From positions 62,001 to 126,000 of the forward strand of contig JBBRNR010000003.1 of assembly GCA_038230215.1 (NCBI GenBank): a stretch of 64,000 nucleotides of DNA, given 5' to 3'. Shown one piece after another: positions 16,206 through 25,292 of this stretch. Position 1 is the first letter of the stretch. The number at the start of each line of letters is the position of its first letter. The notes beneath the pieces are model-generated. The model was not told the DNA's origin and searched no databases. It worked only from the letters and a program-made list of their open reading frames with translations. Made by a program: the position numbers and the translations under genes. The DNA is from DASVRZ01 sp038230215. GTDB lineage: Bacteria; Verrucomicrobiota; Verrucomicrobiia; Chthoniobacterales; DASVRZ01.

Positions 16206-17026
16206 GAACGATTGCGTTATTAGTCACCGCAATGCTGCTTTTTTGCATTGGAGTTAGATGCGATTCAGCGGAGATAAAGCCGGCTCCCGGTGAATTGTCA
16301 GTCGCAGCCGGGGGAGCCGCAGTGATGGATAGTTTTTCCGTCACATTTCTCTGGCAGAAGAATGCGGACCAGCGTTTTTTTCCGGCGAGTTCCACGAAAA
16401 TTCTGACGGCAATGTTAGTTATCGAGGCTGGACACCTTGATGATGTCGTCACTGTCGCCCTGGAGGACACGAAAGTGGAGCCGAGTTCGCTCGATCTCAA
16501 GCCCGGCGAGACTTACACGCGTCGGCAACTTCTCTTCGGCCTAATGCTAAAAAGCGCCAACGACGTAGCCATGGCACTCGCCCGCGACAATGCTGGAAGC
16601 GTGGCGGCTTTCGCCGAAAAAATGACCAAACGCGCAGTCGAGTTGGGCGCGACTGACAGCCATTTCATGAACCCAAATGGGCTGCATCATCCGCAGCATT
16701 ACACCACGGCGCACGATCTGGCATTGATCAGCCGGGCAGCGATGCAGTTGCCTTATTTCCGCGAAATCGTCTGCACCCAAACCTTCGACTGGCAGTCGCC
16801 GCGCGGAGTGGAACCGCTGCGCAATCACAACCGTCTGCTGGCGCGCTATCCGGGTTGCATTGGACTCAAGACCGGATACACGAGCCAAGCGCAACAGGTT
16901 TTGGTGAGCAGCGCCTTGCGCGACGGACGTGAATATCTGGCGGTCGTCCTGCACACGAATCGTCCCGGCATTTGGGAGGACAGCACCAAGATGCTCGACT
17001 TCGGATTTGCCTCCAATCAATTCTGA
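16202..17026 (+). CDS. D-alanyl-D-alanine carboxypeptidase (PBP5-type, S11 family)
   Basis: A 274-residue secreted serine peptidase that trims the terminal D-Ala of peptidoglycan stem peptides. A signal peptide (MRTIALLVTAMLLFCIGV) is followed by the three catalytic motifs: SSTK (SxxK) near residue 62, SAND (SxN) near residue 119 and LKTGYT (KTG) near residue 224. The protein ends soon after the penicillin-binding domain. The C-terminal beta domain and amphipathic anchor of PBP5 are lacking, so it is probably soluble. It is the last gene of a four-gene, ATGA-coupled operon starting at 13523. Confidence 0.92.
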   Translation: MRTIALLVTAMLLFCIGVRCDSAEIKPAPGELSVAAGGAAVMDSFSVTFLWQKNADQRFFPASSTKILTAMLVIEAGHLDDVVTVALEDTKVEPSSLDLKPGETYTRRQLLFGLMLKSANDVAMALARDNAGSVAAFAEKMTKRAVELGATDSHFMNPNGLHHPQHYTTAHDLALISRAAMQLPYFREIVCTQTFDWQSPRGVEPLRNHNRLLARYPGCIGLKTGYTSQAQQVLVSSALRDGREYLAVVLHTNRPGIWEDSTKMLDFGFASNQF

Positions 17027-17046
17027 TAATCAATAGCAGTTTTGGA

Positions 17047-17074
17047 TTGCTGATTCTCATCATTGAGATAAAAT
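17047..17074 (+). promoter_or_regulatory. Candidate sigma-70-type promoter for the sigma-54 activator gene
   Basis: TTGCTG at 17047-17052 and TAAAAT at 17069-17074 are separated by 16 bases and end 10 bases before the ATG at 17085. Match quality is modest and no start site is known. A transcript from here would have almost no leader. Confidence 0.3.
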
Positions 17075-17084
17075 TCGTTTTACT

Positions 17085-18467
17085 ATGGCCAAAATAATGA
17101 TCGTTGATGACGAACCCTCCATGGTTGAAGTCATTGCCACTCTCTGTCGCGAAAAAGGACACCAAGCGATGCCTTTTAGTTCCTCTGTTGCAGCTCTGGA
17201 TCAGTTGGAAAAGGCTGCCCCCCAACTGGTTATCGTGGATATCAAAATGGAGAAAGTCGGCGGATTCGACATTCTGCGCGAGTGTAAGGAGAAGCTCCCA
17301 AACACGGCTGTGATCATGATCACCGGCTATGCGTCGGTGGAGACGGCAGTCGATGCGATGAAGCTCGGCGCGTTTGACTACATCACAAAGCCCTTCAAAA
17401 TCGACGAGTTGCAGCTCACTGTGCAGCGCGCTTTGGATTTCCAGGCGGCCATTCGCGAAAATGTGTATCTGAAACGCGAACTTAAAGAAAAATACAAATT
17501 TGAGAATATTATCGGCACGAGCGGTAAGATGCAGGCGATTTACAATCTCATCGCCAAGGTCGCCGACACGGATAGCACGATCCTGATCCAAGGTGAAAGT
17601 GGCACGGGTAAAGAGCTGGTCGCCAGGGCTTTACACTTTAACAGCCATCGCCAGCATCATCCTTTTGTCGCGATCAATTGCTCAGCATTACCGGAAAACT
17701 TGCTGGAGTCTGAGTTGTTCGGACACAAAAAAGGGTCTTTCACAGGCGCTGTGCAGGACAAGCTCGGTCTCTTTGAAGAAGCCAACGAGGGCACTATTTT
17801 CCTGGACGAGGTCAATTCCATGGCTCCGGCATTACAAACTAAATTGTTGCGCGTCTTGCAGGAACGTCACATCCGGCGCGTCGGCGAAACGAAGAGTGTC
17901 CCGATCAACGTACGCGTCGTGGCCGCCGCCAACGAGGCTCTCAGCGAAAAAATCAAGGGAGGTGGGTTCCGCGAAGATTTGTATTATCGACTGGCCGTCA
18001 TCCCATTGGAACTCCCGCCTCTGCGCGATCGCTTGGAAGACGTGCCGCTTTTAGTGAACCATTTTCTGGCCAAGAATGCCTCCCAGACAAGCACAGAACC
18101 CAAAAAAATCGAACCTAAAGCGCTCGAACTCCTAGGCCGCTACAGTTGGCCGGGCAACGTTCGAGAATTGGAAAATGCCATCGAGCGCGCCTGCGCCTTG
18201 TGCGACAACAGCGTGATCAAGCCTGAGGATTTGCCGCCCCATGTGGCGAATAATCACGACACAACAGTTAACGGGCCGAACGTCGAATGGCGCATCGGAC
18301 AAAAACTGGATGAATTTGTGCGCGGCATGGAGCGGCGTTACATCGAGCAAACGCTTGCTTTCAACAACGACTCCCGCGAGAAAACGGCCGGCATGCTGGA
18401 CATCAGCATTGCGACGCTTTACCGCAAGTTGGAGATTAAAAAAGGCGAGAAAGACGTCCTCGTTTAA
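17085..18467 (+). CDS. NtrC-family sigma-54-dependent response regulator
   Basis: A 460-residue regulator with three domains. The receiver (residues 1-120) has DDE acidic residues and the phosphorylated Asp in LVIVDIKME. The AAA+ domain (about 145-385) has Walker A GESGTGKE and the sigma-54 contact loop in the form GSFTGA, where the usual Ala of GAFTGA is Ser. The Fis-type helix-turn-helix (DISIATLYRKL) is at the end. It activates transcription with RpoN, whose gene lies 0.5 kb downstream. Its sensor kinase is not adjacent. The gene follows the carboxypeptidase after 58 bases. Confidence 0.95.
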   Translation: MAKIMIVDDEPSMVEVIATLCREKGHQAMPFSSSVAALDQLEKAAPQLVIVDIKMEKVGGFDILRECKEKLPNTAVIMITGYASVETAVDAMKLGAFDYITKPFKIDELQLTVQRALDFQAAIRENVYLKRELKEKYKFENIIGTSGKMQAIYNLIAKVADTDSTILIQGESGTGKELVARALHFNSHRQHHPFVAINCSALPENLLESELFGHKKGSFTGAVQDKLGLFEEANEGTIFLDEVNSMAPALQTKLLRVLQERHIRRVGETKSVPINVRVVAAANEALSEKIKGGGFREDLYYRLAVIPLELPPLRDRLEDVPLLVNHFLAKNASQTSTEPKKIEPKALELLGRYSWPGNVRELENAIERACALCDNSVIKPEDLPPHVANNHDTTVNGPNVEWRIGQKLDEFVRGMERRYIEQTLAFNNDSREKTAGMLDISIATLYRKLEIKKGEKDVLV

Positions 18468-18479
18468 TAGGAGACGTGA

Positions 18480-18698
18480 TTAACCGCGTTTCGCAACGAT
18501 GCGAAGCTGGTTGGAATCCGCCTCCATTGCCTTCAGCACTTCCAAGGTAGCCGCCTGGCGCGAGATCAACGACTCGTTGGCGACTTTGATTTGAATCAGC
18601 GCGGCTCCTGCACTTACAGAAGGCTTGCTTTGCGAATGGATTCGTAGCGATGTGGCTCCGAGAAAAAGAGCGATGAGGAGGATGTAAGGAGTTTTCAT
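18480..18698 (-). CDS. Small secreted protein of unknown function (second of pair)
   Basis: A 72-residue protein with a signal peptide (ILLIALFLGATSLRIHS) and a short, helical mature part (LISRQAATLEVLKAME). Its start overlaps the stop of the preceding small gene (ATGA at 18695-18698), so the pair is translated together. No family is recognised. The two genes are convergent with the sigma-54 activator and divergent from rpoN. Confidence 0.6.
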   Translation of the reverse strand: MKTPYILLIALFLGATSLRIHSQSKPSVSAGAALIQIKVANESLISRQAATLEVLKAMEADSNQLRIVAKRG

Positions 18699-18949
18699 TT
18701 CGTGCCTTTCGCCTTGCCTGCACGGCTGACGTAAATTTTTGCCTGACGCAGATCTTCCTGAATGGTGGCCAGACTCTTGTCGATGCTGACTTGGTTTTCA
18801 TCGATCAATTTCTGCTGGGCTGTGATCGATTGTACGAGAGGAACGAGTTCATCACTGGTGCCTGCGGTGTTTTGCGCTCCGAGTGGGAGTATCCAGACGA
18901 GAGACCCCAGAATGGAGGCAGTCAGTAAATAAGAAACGGGAATTTTCAT
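18695..18949 (-). CDS. Small secreted helical protein of unknown function (first of pair)
   Basis: An 84-residue protein with a signal peptide or single membrane anchor (LLTASILGSLVWILPLGA). A mature helical part with heptad-like spacing follows (LVQSITAQQKLIDENQ) and a basic end (SRAGKAKGTK). It forms a coupled pair with the next gene. Similar layout of the two products suggests they interact, but this is inference. Confidence 0.6.
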   Translation of the reverse strand: MKIPVSYLLTASILGSLVWILPLGAQNTAGTSDELVPLVQSITAQQKLIDENQVSIDKSLATIQEDLRQAKIYVSRAGKAKGTK

Positions 18950-19025
18950 GATTGAGCGAGAGTTAGTGAGTGATTAACGCACTATAGCCTTGCAGCAGGA
19001 AATATACCTAGTTATTGTCTCCTCA

Positions 19026-20429
19026 ATGGCTTCAGGAATGCACCAGTCGCAGAACATGTCGTTGCAGCAGGTGCTCGCACCACAGTTGCAACAAAGTCTC
19101 GCTATTTTGCAGGCTCCAATGCTTGAGCTGCGCAACATCATCCAGCAGGAGATGCAGACAAATCCGGTGATCGAGGAGGACATCACCGAGCCGAGCATCG
19201 AGGACAAACAGCGGGAGATGGAGGATTTCAAGGATGAGTTTGAGAAACTCGCCAAGCTAGATGAGGAATGGCGCGATTACATGGCGCAGAGCAGTAGTTA
19301 CTCCGGGCGAACGGCAGATGAGGAGGAGCGACGACAATTTTTCTTTGACTCGATTGTGAATGAGGAAACGCTACAGCAGCATTTGCTGGATCAGCTCAAC
19401 ATGCTCGATCTCGATCAAGACGAACGCCGCACTGCGGAGCTGATTGTCGGTAATATCGACGATGTCGGGTTTCTTCAGACGACTCCCGAGGAAATGTCCA
19501 TGAACACGGGTATCCCTGAGGAAAATTTCAGGAAAATGCTCGATGTCGTTCAGGGGTTTCATCCGGTGGGAGTCGGAGCGCTTAACTTGCGCGATTGTCT
19601 GATGATTCAGTTGCGCCGTTTGGGAAAGGAAAACTCCCCTGAGTATCGCATCGTCGAGCATCATCTCGCCGATTTGGGCAAGCGACGCTTCCCGGAGATT
19701 GGACGCAAACTCGGGATGTCGCCCGAGCAAGTTCAACGGCACGCCAATATGATCGGCACGCTTGATCCCAGACCGGGGCAGGTTTTCACACCCGACCCAA
19801 ATAATTATGTTCTGCCCGATGTGAACGTGGAAAAAATCAGCGGGGAATTCACCATTTCACTGAACGGCGAGCAAATCCCCCACCTGCGCATTAGCAATAC
19901 TTACAAGGATCTCATGTCGCAGGACGGCAACGGCGCCGAGGTGAAGGATTACATCCGCGAGAAAATTCGCAGCGGCAAATTTCTCATTAAGAGCATCCAT
20001 CAGCGGCAGCAGACGATTCACAACATTGCGACCGAGATCGTGAAGCATCAGCAGGAATTTCTCGAGCATGGCGCCGCACATTTGAAACCGCTGACCATGG
20101 TGCAGATCGCTAACATTGTCGGCGTCCACGAAACGACGGTCAGCCGCGCGATTTCGGGCAAATACATGTCCACGCCACAGGGTGTGTTTGACATGAAATA
20201 TTTCTTCACCCCTGGTTATCAGACTGCCGAGGGGGAAAACATGAGCAACACCAGTGTAAAAGGAGGCATCGCCGACTTGGTGAAAAACGAAGACACTTCC
20301 AATCCGCTCAGCGATAAGGACATCGTCAAAATTCTCTCGGAACGGGGCATTCCCATCGCACGCCGGACTGTGGCCAAATATCGCAACGAGTTAAATATTC
20401 TTCCGAGCAACATGCGGAAGCAGTATTGA
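19026..20429 (+). CDS. rpoN: RNA polymerase sigma-54 factor
   Basis: A 467-residue sigma factor that directs RNA polymerase to -24/-12 promoters and needs an AAA+ activator. Region I is Gln-rich and begins LQQVLAPQLQQSLAILQAPMLEL. The core-binding domain follows, then the DNA-binding domain with a helix-turn-helix (VGVHETTVSRAISGKY). The diagnostic RpoN box is seen as ARRTVAKYR about 20 residues from the end. ATG 19026 was preferred to the upstream TTG at 18990, because region I should start a few residues after Met. The NtrC-type gene nearby is a natural partner. Confidence 0.96.
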   Translation: MASGMHQSQNMSLQQVLAPQLQQSLAILQAPMLELRNIIQQEMQTNPVIEEDITEPSIEDKQREMEDFKDEFEKLAKLDEEWRDYMAQSSSYSGRTADEEERRQFFFDSIVNEETLQQHLLDQLNMLDLDQDERRTAELIVGNIDDVGFLQTTPEEMSMNTGIPEENFRKMLDVVQGFHPVGVGALNLRDCLMIQLRRLGKENSPEYRIVEHHLADLGKRRFPEIGRKLGMSPEQVQRHANMIGTLDPRPGQVFTPDPNNYVLPDVNVEKISGEFTISLNGEQIPHLRISNTYKDLMSQDGNGAEVKDYIREKIRSGKFLIKSIHQRQQTIHNIATEIVKHQQEFLEHGAAHLKPLTMVQIANIVGVHETTVSRAISGKYMSTPQGVFDMKYFFTPGYQTAEGENMSNTSVKGGIADLVKNEDTSNPLSDKDIVKILSERGIPIARRTVAKYRNELNILPSNMRKQY

Positions 20430-20436
20430 CCCCGGC

Positions 20437-21114
20437 TTAAACGCGATAAAACTGCAACTGCCTCGGCGTCAGATCCACTTGGGCGACACAACCTGCCAGG
20501 CCGGGCGCGGGTTTAAAGTGACAACTCCACGATTGCCTCTGATATTTTGCGTAGTCGGTAAGTTGAACCAAACCCACTCCCCACGCCTTCAGCACGGCTT
20601 CTTTTTGAGTCCAATGAGCATGGAAAAATATCGGCTTGTCAGCCTCCGATAAACTGCGGAATTCTTCACGCTCCGGCTCCTCAAACCAGCGTTCGACGAT
20701 GGCATCCATTTGGGAGCGGTGGCCTATTTTCTCGATGTCTACTCCGATGGCCGGTCCTTTGGAAAGCGCGAGAACGAACCAGCCGCCGGAATGACTCCGA
20801 TTGAACTCCAGAGGAGTTCCATTCAAATGAGGCTTGCCAGTTTCGTTGTGAGTCAACTGTAACTCGCATGGGGCAAGTTGCAGATAACTGGAAAGAATCT
20901 GACGCGTCAGCCAATGCGAGACCAAAAACTGGGCTTGGACGACTTTATTTTTGAGCGACTCGAGTTTGAGTCTCTCCTTTTCGCCTAAGTCCGTCATTCG
21001 AGCCCGGGGCAAATGCTCCGAAATCGAGGCACGCCAAAGATGAATTTCGTTAGCGGGCAAATGCTGTTCGGACGGTGCTTCCAGCCATATTTCCGAGGAG
21101 TTTGGTTCAGTCAT
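20437..21114 (-). CDS. 4'-phosphopantetheinyl transferase (Sfp-type)
   Basis: A 225-residue enzyme that moves the phosphopantetheine arm from CoA to a Ser of a carrier protein. The Sfp-type motifs are present: GKPHLNGTPLEFNRSHS, the Mg-binding GVDIEKI, and WTQKEAVLKAWG with the catalytic Glu and Lys. Sfp-type enzymes usually serve PKS/NRPS carriers, although in genomes lacking AcpS they also activate fatty-acid ACP. No PKS or NRPS is nearby. ATG 21114 was chosen because the upstream alternative (21138) falls within the rpsU terminator. Confidence 0.88.
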   Translation of the reverse strand: MTEPNSSEIWLEAPSEQHLPANEIHLWRASISEHLPRARMTDLGEKERLKLESLKNKVVQAQFLVSHWLTRQILSSYLQLAPCELQLTHNETGKPHLNGTPLEFNRSHSGGWFVLALSKGPAIGVDIEKIGHRSQMDAIVERWFEEPEREEFRSLSEADKPIFFHAHWTQKEAVLKAWGVGLVQLTDYAKYQRQSWSCHFKPAPGLAGCVAQVDLTPRQLQFYRV

Positions 21115-21120
21115 AAACGA

Positions 21121-21156
21121 AAAAATCCCACTATCCAAAATGGACAGCGGGATTTT
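21121..21156 (-). terminator. Rho-independent terminator after rpsU
   Basis: A long hairpin with arms AAAATCCC-a-CTaTCCA and TGGAcAG-c-GGGATTTT around a loop AAA. On the minus strand it is followed by TTTTTT. It lies 20 bases after the rpsU stop and just ahead of the phosphopantetheinyl transferase start. Confidence 0.85.
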
Positions 21157-21175
21157 CGGGGAACTGGGAAATGAA

Positions 21176-21373
21176 TTAGGCTGGATTGAAACGGAACTTC
21201 AATTTCGCTTTTTTCGCATTGGACTTGGCCTTGCGGCGGGTCTTTTGGACGGGAGTTTCGAACGCACGCAGGCGGCGGACTTCCTCCATGATTCCCTCGG
21301 CGTCGAGTTTGCTTTTGAGTCTTTTAAGAGCGCGATCAATGGGCTCTCCTTTGCGAACAATTACCTCTGGCAT
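21176..21373 (-). CDS. rpsU: 30S ribosomal protein S21
   Basis: A 65-residue basic protein that begins MPEVIVRKGEPIDRALKRL, the hallmark opening of bS21. A basic tail follows (KTRRKAKSNAKKAKLKFRF). S21 binds the 30S platform near the anti-Shine-Dalgarno end of 16S rRNA. The gene stands alone with its own terminator at 21121-21156. The dnaG and rpoD genes that often follow rpsU are absent. Confidence 0.95.
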   Translation of the reverse strand: MPEVIVRKGEPIDRALKRLKSKLDAEGIMEEVRRLRAFETPVQKTRRKAKSNAKKAKLKFRFNPA

Positions 21374-21467
21374 AATTTATAAATGTGGTGGTTGCTGGTT
21401 GAAAAAATCTTGAGTGAGGAGGGAGATTATATGGCATCGCACCCGGCGTCAACCGGAGAAACCAAGA

Positions 21468-23798
21468 TCATCCTTGGACGACGACCAAGTCGATGCTTTT
21501 GATCTGACGATCGAGGGCTTCGCCTTTCCATTTCGACCACCAGAGCACCACCGGCGAGGCGATGAAGACGGAGGAATAGGTGCCGACCAGAATGCCGATG
21601 AGAATGGCGAACGCGAAGTCGTTCAGAGCGTCGCCTCCGAGGAAATACAAACCCATCATCGACATAAGCGTAACGCCGCCGGTGAGGAAAGTGCGGTTCA
21701 AGGTCTCGTTGATACTGGCGTTCATGATTTCCTGTACCGAACCTTTGCGACCGCTTCGCAAGCCTTCGCGAATGCGGTCATAGACGACGATAGTATCATT
21801 GATGGAATAACCGGCAATCGTCAGCACGGCTCCGACCATGACCAGCGAAAGCTCGCGTCCGAAGAGGGCAAACATACCGATTGTGATCACGACATCGTGT
21901 AGCACGGCGACCAAGGCGCCGATGGCAAACGAGAGCTCGAAACGCATCGTGACATAGATCAAAATCCCGAGCATTCCGAGTCCGAGTGCGATGAGAGATT
22001 GCTGGGCAAGTTGCTTGCCGACTAAGGCTCCGACGGTGTCTTTCTGGCTAATTTTGAGACCAGCATCGGGAAAGCTGGCGATCAGTTTTTGAGCGACAGC
22101 TGGGCTGGAGTCAAATGGGCCGCGGATTTGCAGGTATTTGGAGGTGCCGGAGGTTTCGCTCTGCACGACCAAGTCGTCACGCCCCAAGGCGGTGCGCGCC
22201 TCGGCATCGGTGATCGGTTTTTCCATCGACATCAAGAGTAAGTCGCCGCCGCGGAAGTCCACTCCGAAGTTTTTCTCGCCACGAAACGCAAAAATGGCAC
22301 TGCAACCGAGCAGAACAATAACGGAAACAGCCACTGCGATCTTGCGTTTACCCAGAAAATCCATCTTTGGATTCGAGAGAATGTTCATCATTTTGAACTC
22401 CTTCAGCCAGCCGAAATAGGTCATCCAGCCGAAGCACATGCGAGTCACGACCAAGGCTGAAAAGAGCGACGCAATGATGCCGACCATGAGGGTGACGGCG
22501 AAGCCTTTGACCGGTCCGCTGGATTGCCAGAAAAGAATCGCCGCCGTGATGAGGGTCGTGGCGTTAGCGTCAAAAATCGCGCTGAAGGCTTTCTCGTAGG
22601 CCGCGTCCACCGCAGCGATGATGGATTTTCCCGTGGCCAGCTCCTCACGCAAACGCTCATAGATCAGGACGTTCGCATCGACTGCCATGCCGATGGTGAG
22701 AATAATGCCAGCGATGCCGGGCAGCGTGAGTACGAAGTTGAAAAGTGACATCACGCCGAACAGGATCGCGATGTTCACCACCAGCCCGACGAGGGCCACC
22801 ACACCGGCCGTGCGATAATAGATGGCCATGAAAATCGCCACGACCACGACTCCTAGGAGACCCGCGAGAATGCCGGAATGAATCGAGTCCTGACCCAGTG
22901 TGGCGGACACGCTGCGGCTTTCGTCGATTTTGACGGGTGTTTGCAGCGGATTTTCCAGAACGCTTGAGAGGTCACGCACCTCTTTATCCGTGAAAGTGCC
23001 GGAGATAGTTGCCTGTCCATTCGTCAGCGGCTCACGGATGACTGGAGCGGACTGCACTTCGCCGTCGAGAACGATGGCGAGTAGATGACCTGCTTCTCGC
23101 GTTGTCAAATCAGCAAATTGCTTGGTGCCTTCCTTGGTGAACTTCATCGCCACCAAATATTTCATACCGTCAAATTGGGGATAGGCAGACTCAATGGCGC
23201 GCCCATCCATTTCGGCACGCTGCTTGACGAGTAATTTGAGAGGACGATCTCCTTTTTTATCCACTTTCTCAGTCTGAATGCGGTATCCTGGAGGTGTCAC
23301 TGCCGTGCCGGATTCGATCTGTGGGATGAGCGATGCACTATCGGGATGAACGGTTTTGAATTCCAGCTTGGCGACTTTTTCCAATTGCTGGCGCGCCACT
23401 TCCACATCCTCGGTTTTCAAGCCGGGAATTTGCACCAAAATGCGATCCTCCCCCTGCGGGCTGATAACGGGTTCGCCGGTGCCGAACTGGTCTACGCGCT
23501 TGCGGATCGTCTCGACGGCTTGATCGAGCTGGTCCTTGGAAATTTTCCGGGGCTGCCCCTTCTCGTCGTTTTCACGAACGAGGCGCATAAGAAAGGATGT
23601 GCCGCCTTTTAAGTCGAGTCCGAGTTTGATTTTCTTCTCAAACGGGCTCATCGCCTGGATGCAAAACGCGGTGATAAACAGCGTTAAAACCAGGCCAGCA
23701 ATGCGTTTGCGACGGGGTTCCTCTGCAGCAAAATACACGGCAAAGAGAATCAGCAAAACGATGCCAAGACCAAAAGTGAGGGCGGGCGACAGAACCAT
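21468..23798 (-). CDS. secDF: Fused protein translocase subunits SecD-SecF
   Basis: A 776-residue RND-type membrane protein combining SecD and SecF, which uses the proton gradient to help exported chains leave the SecYEG channel. The SecD half starts with a transmembrane segment and DLKGGTSFLMRLV, has the P1 periplasmic head, and contains GIAGIILTIGMAVDANVLIYERLREEL. The SecF half begins near residue 470 (MNILSNPKMDF) and contains VDFRGGDLLL and GYSINDTIVVYDRIRE. The twelve expected transmembrane segments fit. Single-chain SecDF is known in several phyla. yajC is encoded just upstream. Confidence 0.96.
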   Translation of the reverse strand: MVLSPALTFGLGIVLLILFAVYFAAEEPRRKRIAGLVLTLFITAFCIQAMSPFEKKIKLGLDLKGGTSFLMRLVRENDEKGQPRKISKDQLDQAVETIRKRVDQFGTGEPVISPQGEDRILVQIPGLKTEDVEVARQQLEKVAKLEFKTVHPDSASLIPQIESGTAVTPPGYRIQTEKVDKKGDRPLKLLVKQRAEMDGRAIESAYPQFDGMKYLVAMKFTKEGTKQFADLTTREAGHLLAIVLDGEVQSAPVIREPLTNGQATISGTFTDKEVRDLSSVLENPLQTPVKIDESRSVSATLGQDSIHSGILAGLLGVVVVAIFMAIYYRTAGVVALVGLVVNIAILFGVMSLFNFVLTLPGIAGIILTIGMAVDANVLIYERLREELATGKSIIAAVDAAYEKAFSAIFDANATTLITAAILFWQSSGPVKGFAVTLMVGIIASLFSALVVTRMCFGWMTYFGWLKEFKMMNILSNPKMDFLGKRKIAVAVSVIVLLGCSAIFAFRGEKNFGVDFRGGDLLLMSMEKPITDAEARTALGRDDLVVQSETSGTSKYLQIRGPFDSSPAVAQKLIASFPDAGLKISQKDTVGALVGKQLAQQSLIALGLGMLGILIYVTMRFELSFAIGALVAVLHDVVITIGMFALFGRELSLVMVGAVLTIAGYSINDTIVVYDRIREGLRSGRKGSVQEIMNASINETLNRTFLTGGVTLMSMMGLYFLGGDALNDFAFAILIGILVGTYSSVFIASPVVLWWSKWKGEALDRQIKSIDLVVVQG

Positions 23799-23830
23799 AA
23801 TCAGCGGGGATATTTCTGAAATACGAAGCG

Positions 23831-24154
23831 TTAGGCTACGGTGACATCGGAACGGGACTCGACCACGCCAACGGCCGATTTGTCGAACTCGAGTTTGACG
23901 TTGTCGGCGACTTTGAGAAGGAAGGTTTTCTCCTTCACATTAGCGACGATGCCATGCAACCCGGCGTTCGTGATGACTTTGTCGCCGGTCTTCATGCTGG
24001 TGATCAGATTTTTCAACTCCTTCTGTCGCTTCTGCTGGGGGCGGATGAGCAATACATAAAAAATGGGGACCATGAACAAAAGAGTGAATGGACCGCCCAT
24101 AAAATTGGGAGCCGCCGTGGCCTCGGCGAGTAGAGTAAAGCTGGAAAATATCAT
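23831..24154 (-). CDS. yajC: Sec translocase accessory subunit YajC
   Basis: A 107-residue protein with one N-terminal transmembrane segment (FTLLFMVPIFYVLLIRPQQKRQKE). The motif PQQKRQKE follows it, then the soluble domain (MKTGDKVITNAGLHGIVANV). YajC associates with SecDF in the inner membrane. It lies 32 bases upstream of secDF in the same direction, the usual yajC-secDF pair. tgt is often in the same operon in other bacteria, but here tgt is 35 kb away and fused to another domain. Confidence 0.95.
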   Translation of the reverse strand: MIFSSFTLLAEATAAPNFMGGPFTLLFMVPIFYVLLIRPQQKRQKELKNLITSMKTGDKVITNAGLHGIVANVKEKTFLLKVADNVKLEFDKSAVGVVESRSDVTVA

Positions 24155-24293
24155 GGTCTTTTAAGAATGCTTAGGTCCAAGACCGGCAATTTGCACGATC
24201 AGAGAGGGTGGATGTTGTAATACAGTTGCCCGGTGGGAGCAAACAGAAAATACCTGTGGGAGTGGTCAAGCGGGTAGTTTTTGAAAATCCTCC

Positions 24294-24321
24294 TTGCGCC
24301 GTCGTTTCGTGCTGGTATGGT
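24294..24321 (+). promoter_or_regulatory. Candidate promoter of the initiator tRNA gene
   Basis: TTGCGC near 24294-24299 and TATGGT at 24316-24321 have a 16-base spacer. The end of the -10 element is 14 bases from the tRNA 5' end. The match is moderate. Confidence 0.35.
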
Positions 24322-24335
24322 CGCAGTCTTCCAAT

Positions 24336-24412
<77 letters not shown>

Positions 24413-24637
24413 CTTTAGAAAACTCGTTTCTGAGTCCTCTGAAGATCGCTGTCTGGCGCAGCGCGCTACGCCTTGTAGCGTTGATTTCGCGAATGGAAAA
24501 CTCCAGTCCGAAAGGCTGCAGGCTTATCATGTGCGGCACCACCGCGCTCGGCGAGACACCCACGTGGCACTGGGCCGCTTGGGCATCTGGCTCAACTCAT
24601 ACTTGTAAACATCGAAGGTGATTTAACCCCCACGCTT

Positions 24638-25279
24638 GTGCCCGACGATTTCCCCCCTTCCTCACCAACGCCCGAAGCGCATGCGTCTGCGGACACGGGG
24701 GTGAACTTTCATCTTAGTGCGTCGTTGCGGGCGGACTTCGAGGCGTTACAAAATGACTTCGAGCAGGCCAACGCCATGGCGCAGGATCTCCAGTGTCAAC
24801 TGGCAGGAAAATCGAACGATTTTGCGCAACTCAAACACGTTTTTGAGAAAACCCATAGGAATCTAACTCAACTCCAGAAGGATATTGAAGAATTGCGGGA
24901 GGAGCGTCACCGGCTCGCGAACGAGGCGATGCGCGCCACGTCGTTGGAACTTCTCCTGCAAAAAGCAGCGAGCGATCGCGACGTGTTACAGCAGAAATTG
25001 GAAAAACAGACCCGCGAACAGAATGAGCTGGTTGCAAAATTGACCGCAGAACTCGAAGGTGCCAAAGAGCAAGCCGCTGCTCTTCCTCGTCCGCCCCAAG
25101 TCGTCATGCGCGGCAACCGGATAGCCAATCCAAAGGCAGCCCATATTTTAAAGGACATCGTGAAGGCGGTGGATCAGCTGCGTACGATGATCGACACGAC
25201 CGAGACTCCTGCTCCGCCACGCACAACGCCTAATGTGACCCCGGAGCCGGAGTTTATAGACATCTCTTTCTCGGGTTAG
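24638..25279 (+). CDS. Coiled-coil protein of unknown function
   Basis: A 213-residue soluble protein beginning at a GTG codon. No in-frame ATG occurs before about residue 46. A disordered N-terminus (PPSSPTPEAHAS) leads into a long coiled coil from about residue 30 to 145, rich in Glu, Gln, Leu and Lys (KDIEELREERHRLANEAM). A small helical part (AHILKDIVKAVDQLRTMI) and a Pro/Thr tail follow. No signal peptide or membrane segment is seen. No family is recognised. It is convergent with glmS, the two stops being 13 bases apart. Confidence 0.65.
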   Translation: MPDDFPPSSPTPEAHASADTGVNFHLSASLRADFEALQNDFEQANAMAQDLQCQLAGKSNDFAQLKHVFEKTHRNLTQLQKDIEELREERHRLANEAMRATSLELLLQKAASDRDVLQQKLEKQTREQNELVAKLTAELEGAKEQAAALPRPPQVVMRGNRIANPKAAHILKDIVKAVDQLRTMIDTTETPAPPRTTPNVTPEPEFIDISFSG

Positions 25280-25292
25280 ATTCGACTTGGAT

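Noticed and set aside
18960..19025. A sigma-54 promoter between rpoN and the small secreted genes
   Set aside because: GC-type elements were seen, but the spacing between the GG and GC pairs does not match the -24/-12 rule.
21414..21902. A plus-strand frame opposite secDF
   Set aside because: It is a shadow of the well-supported secDF gene.
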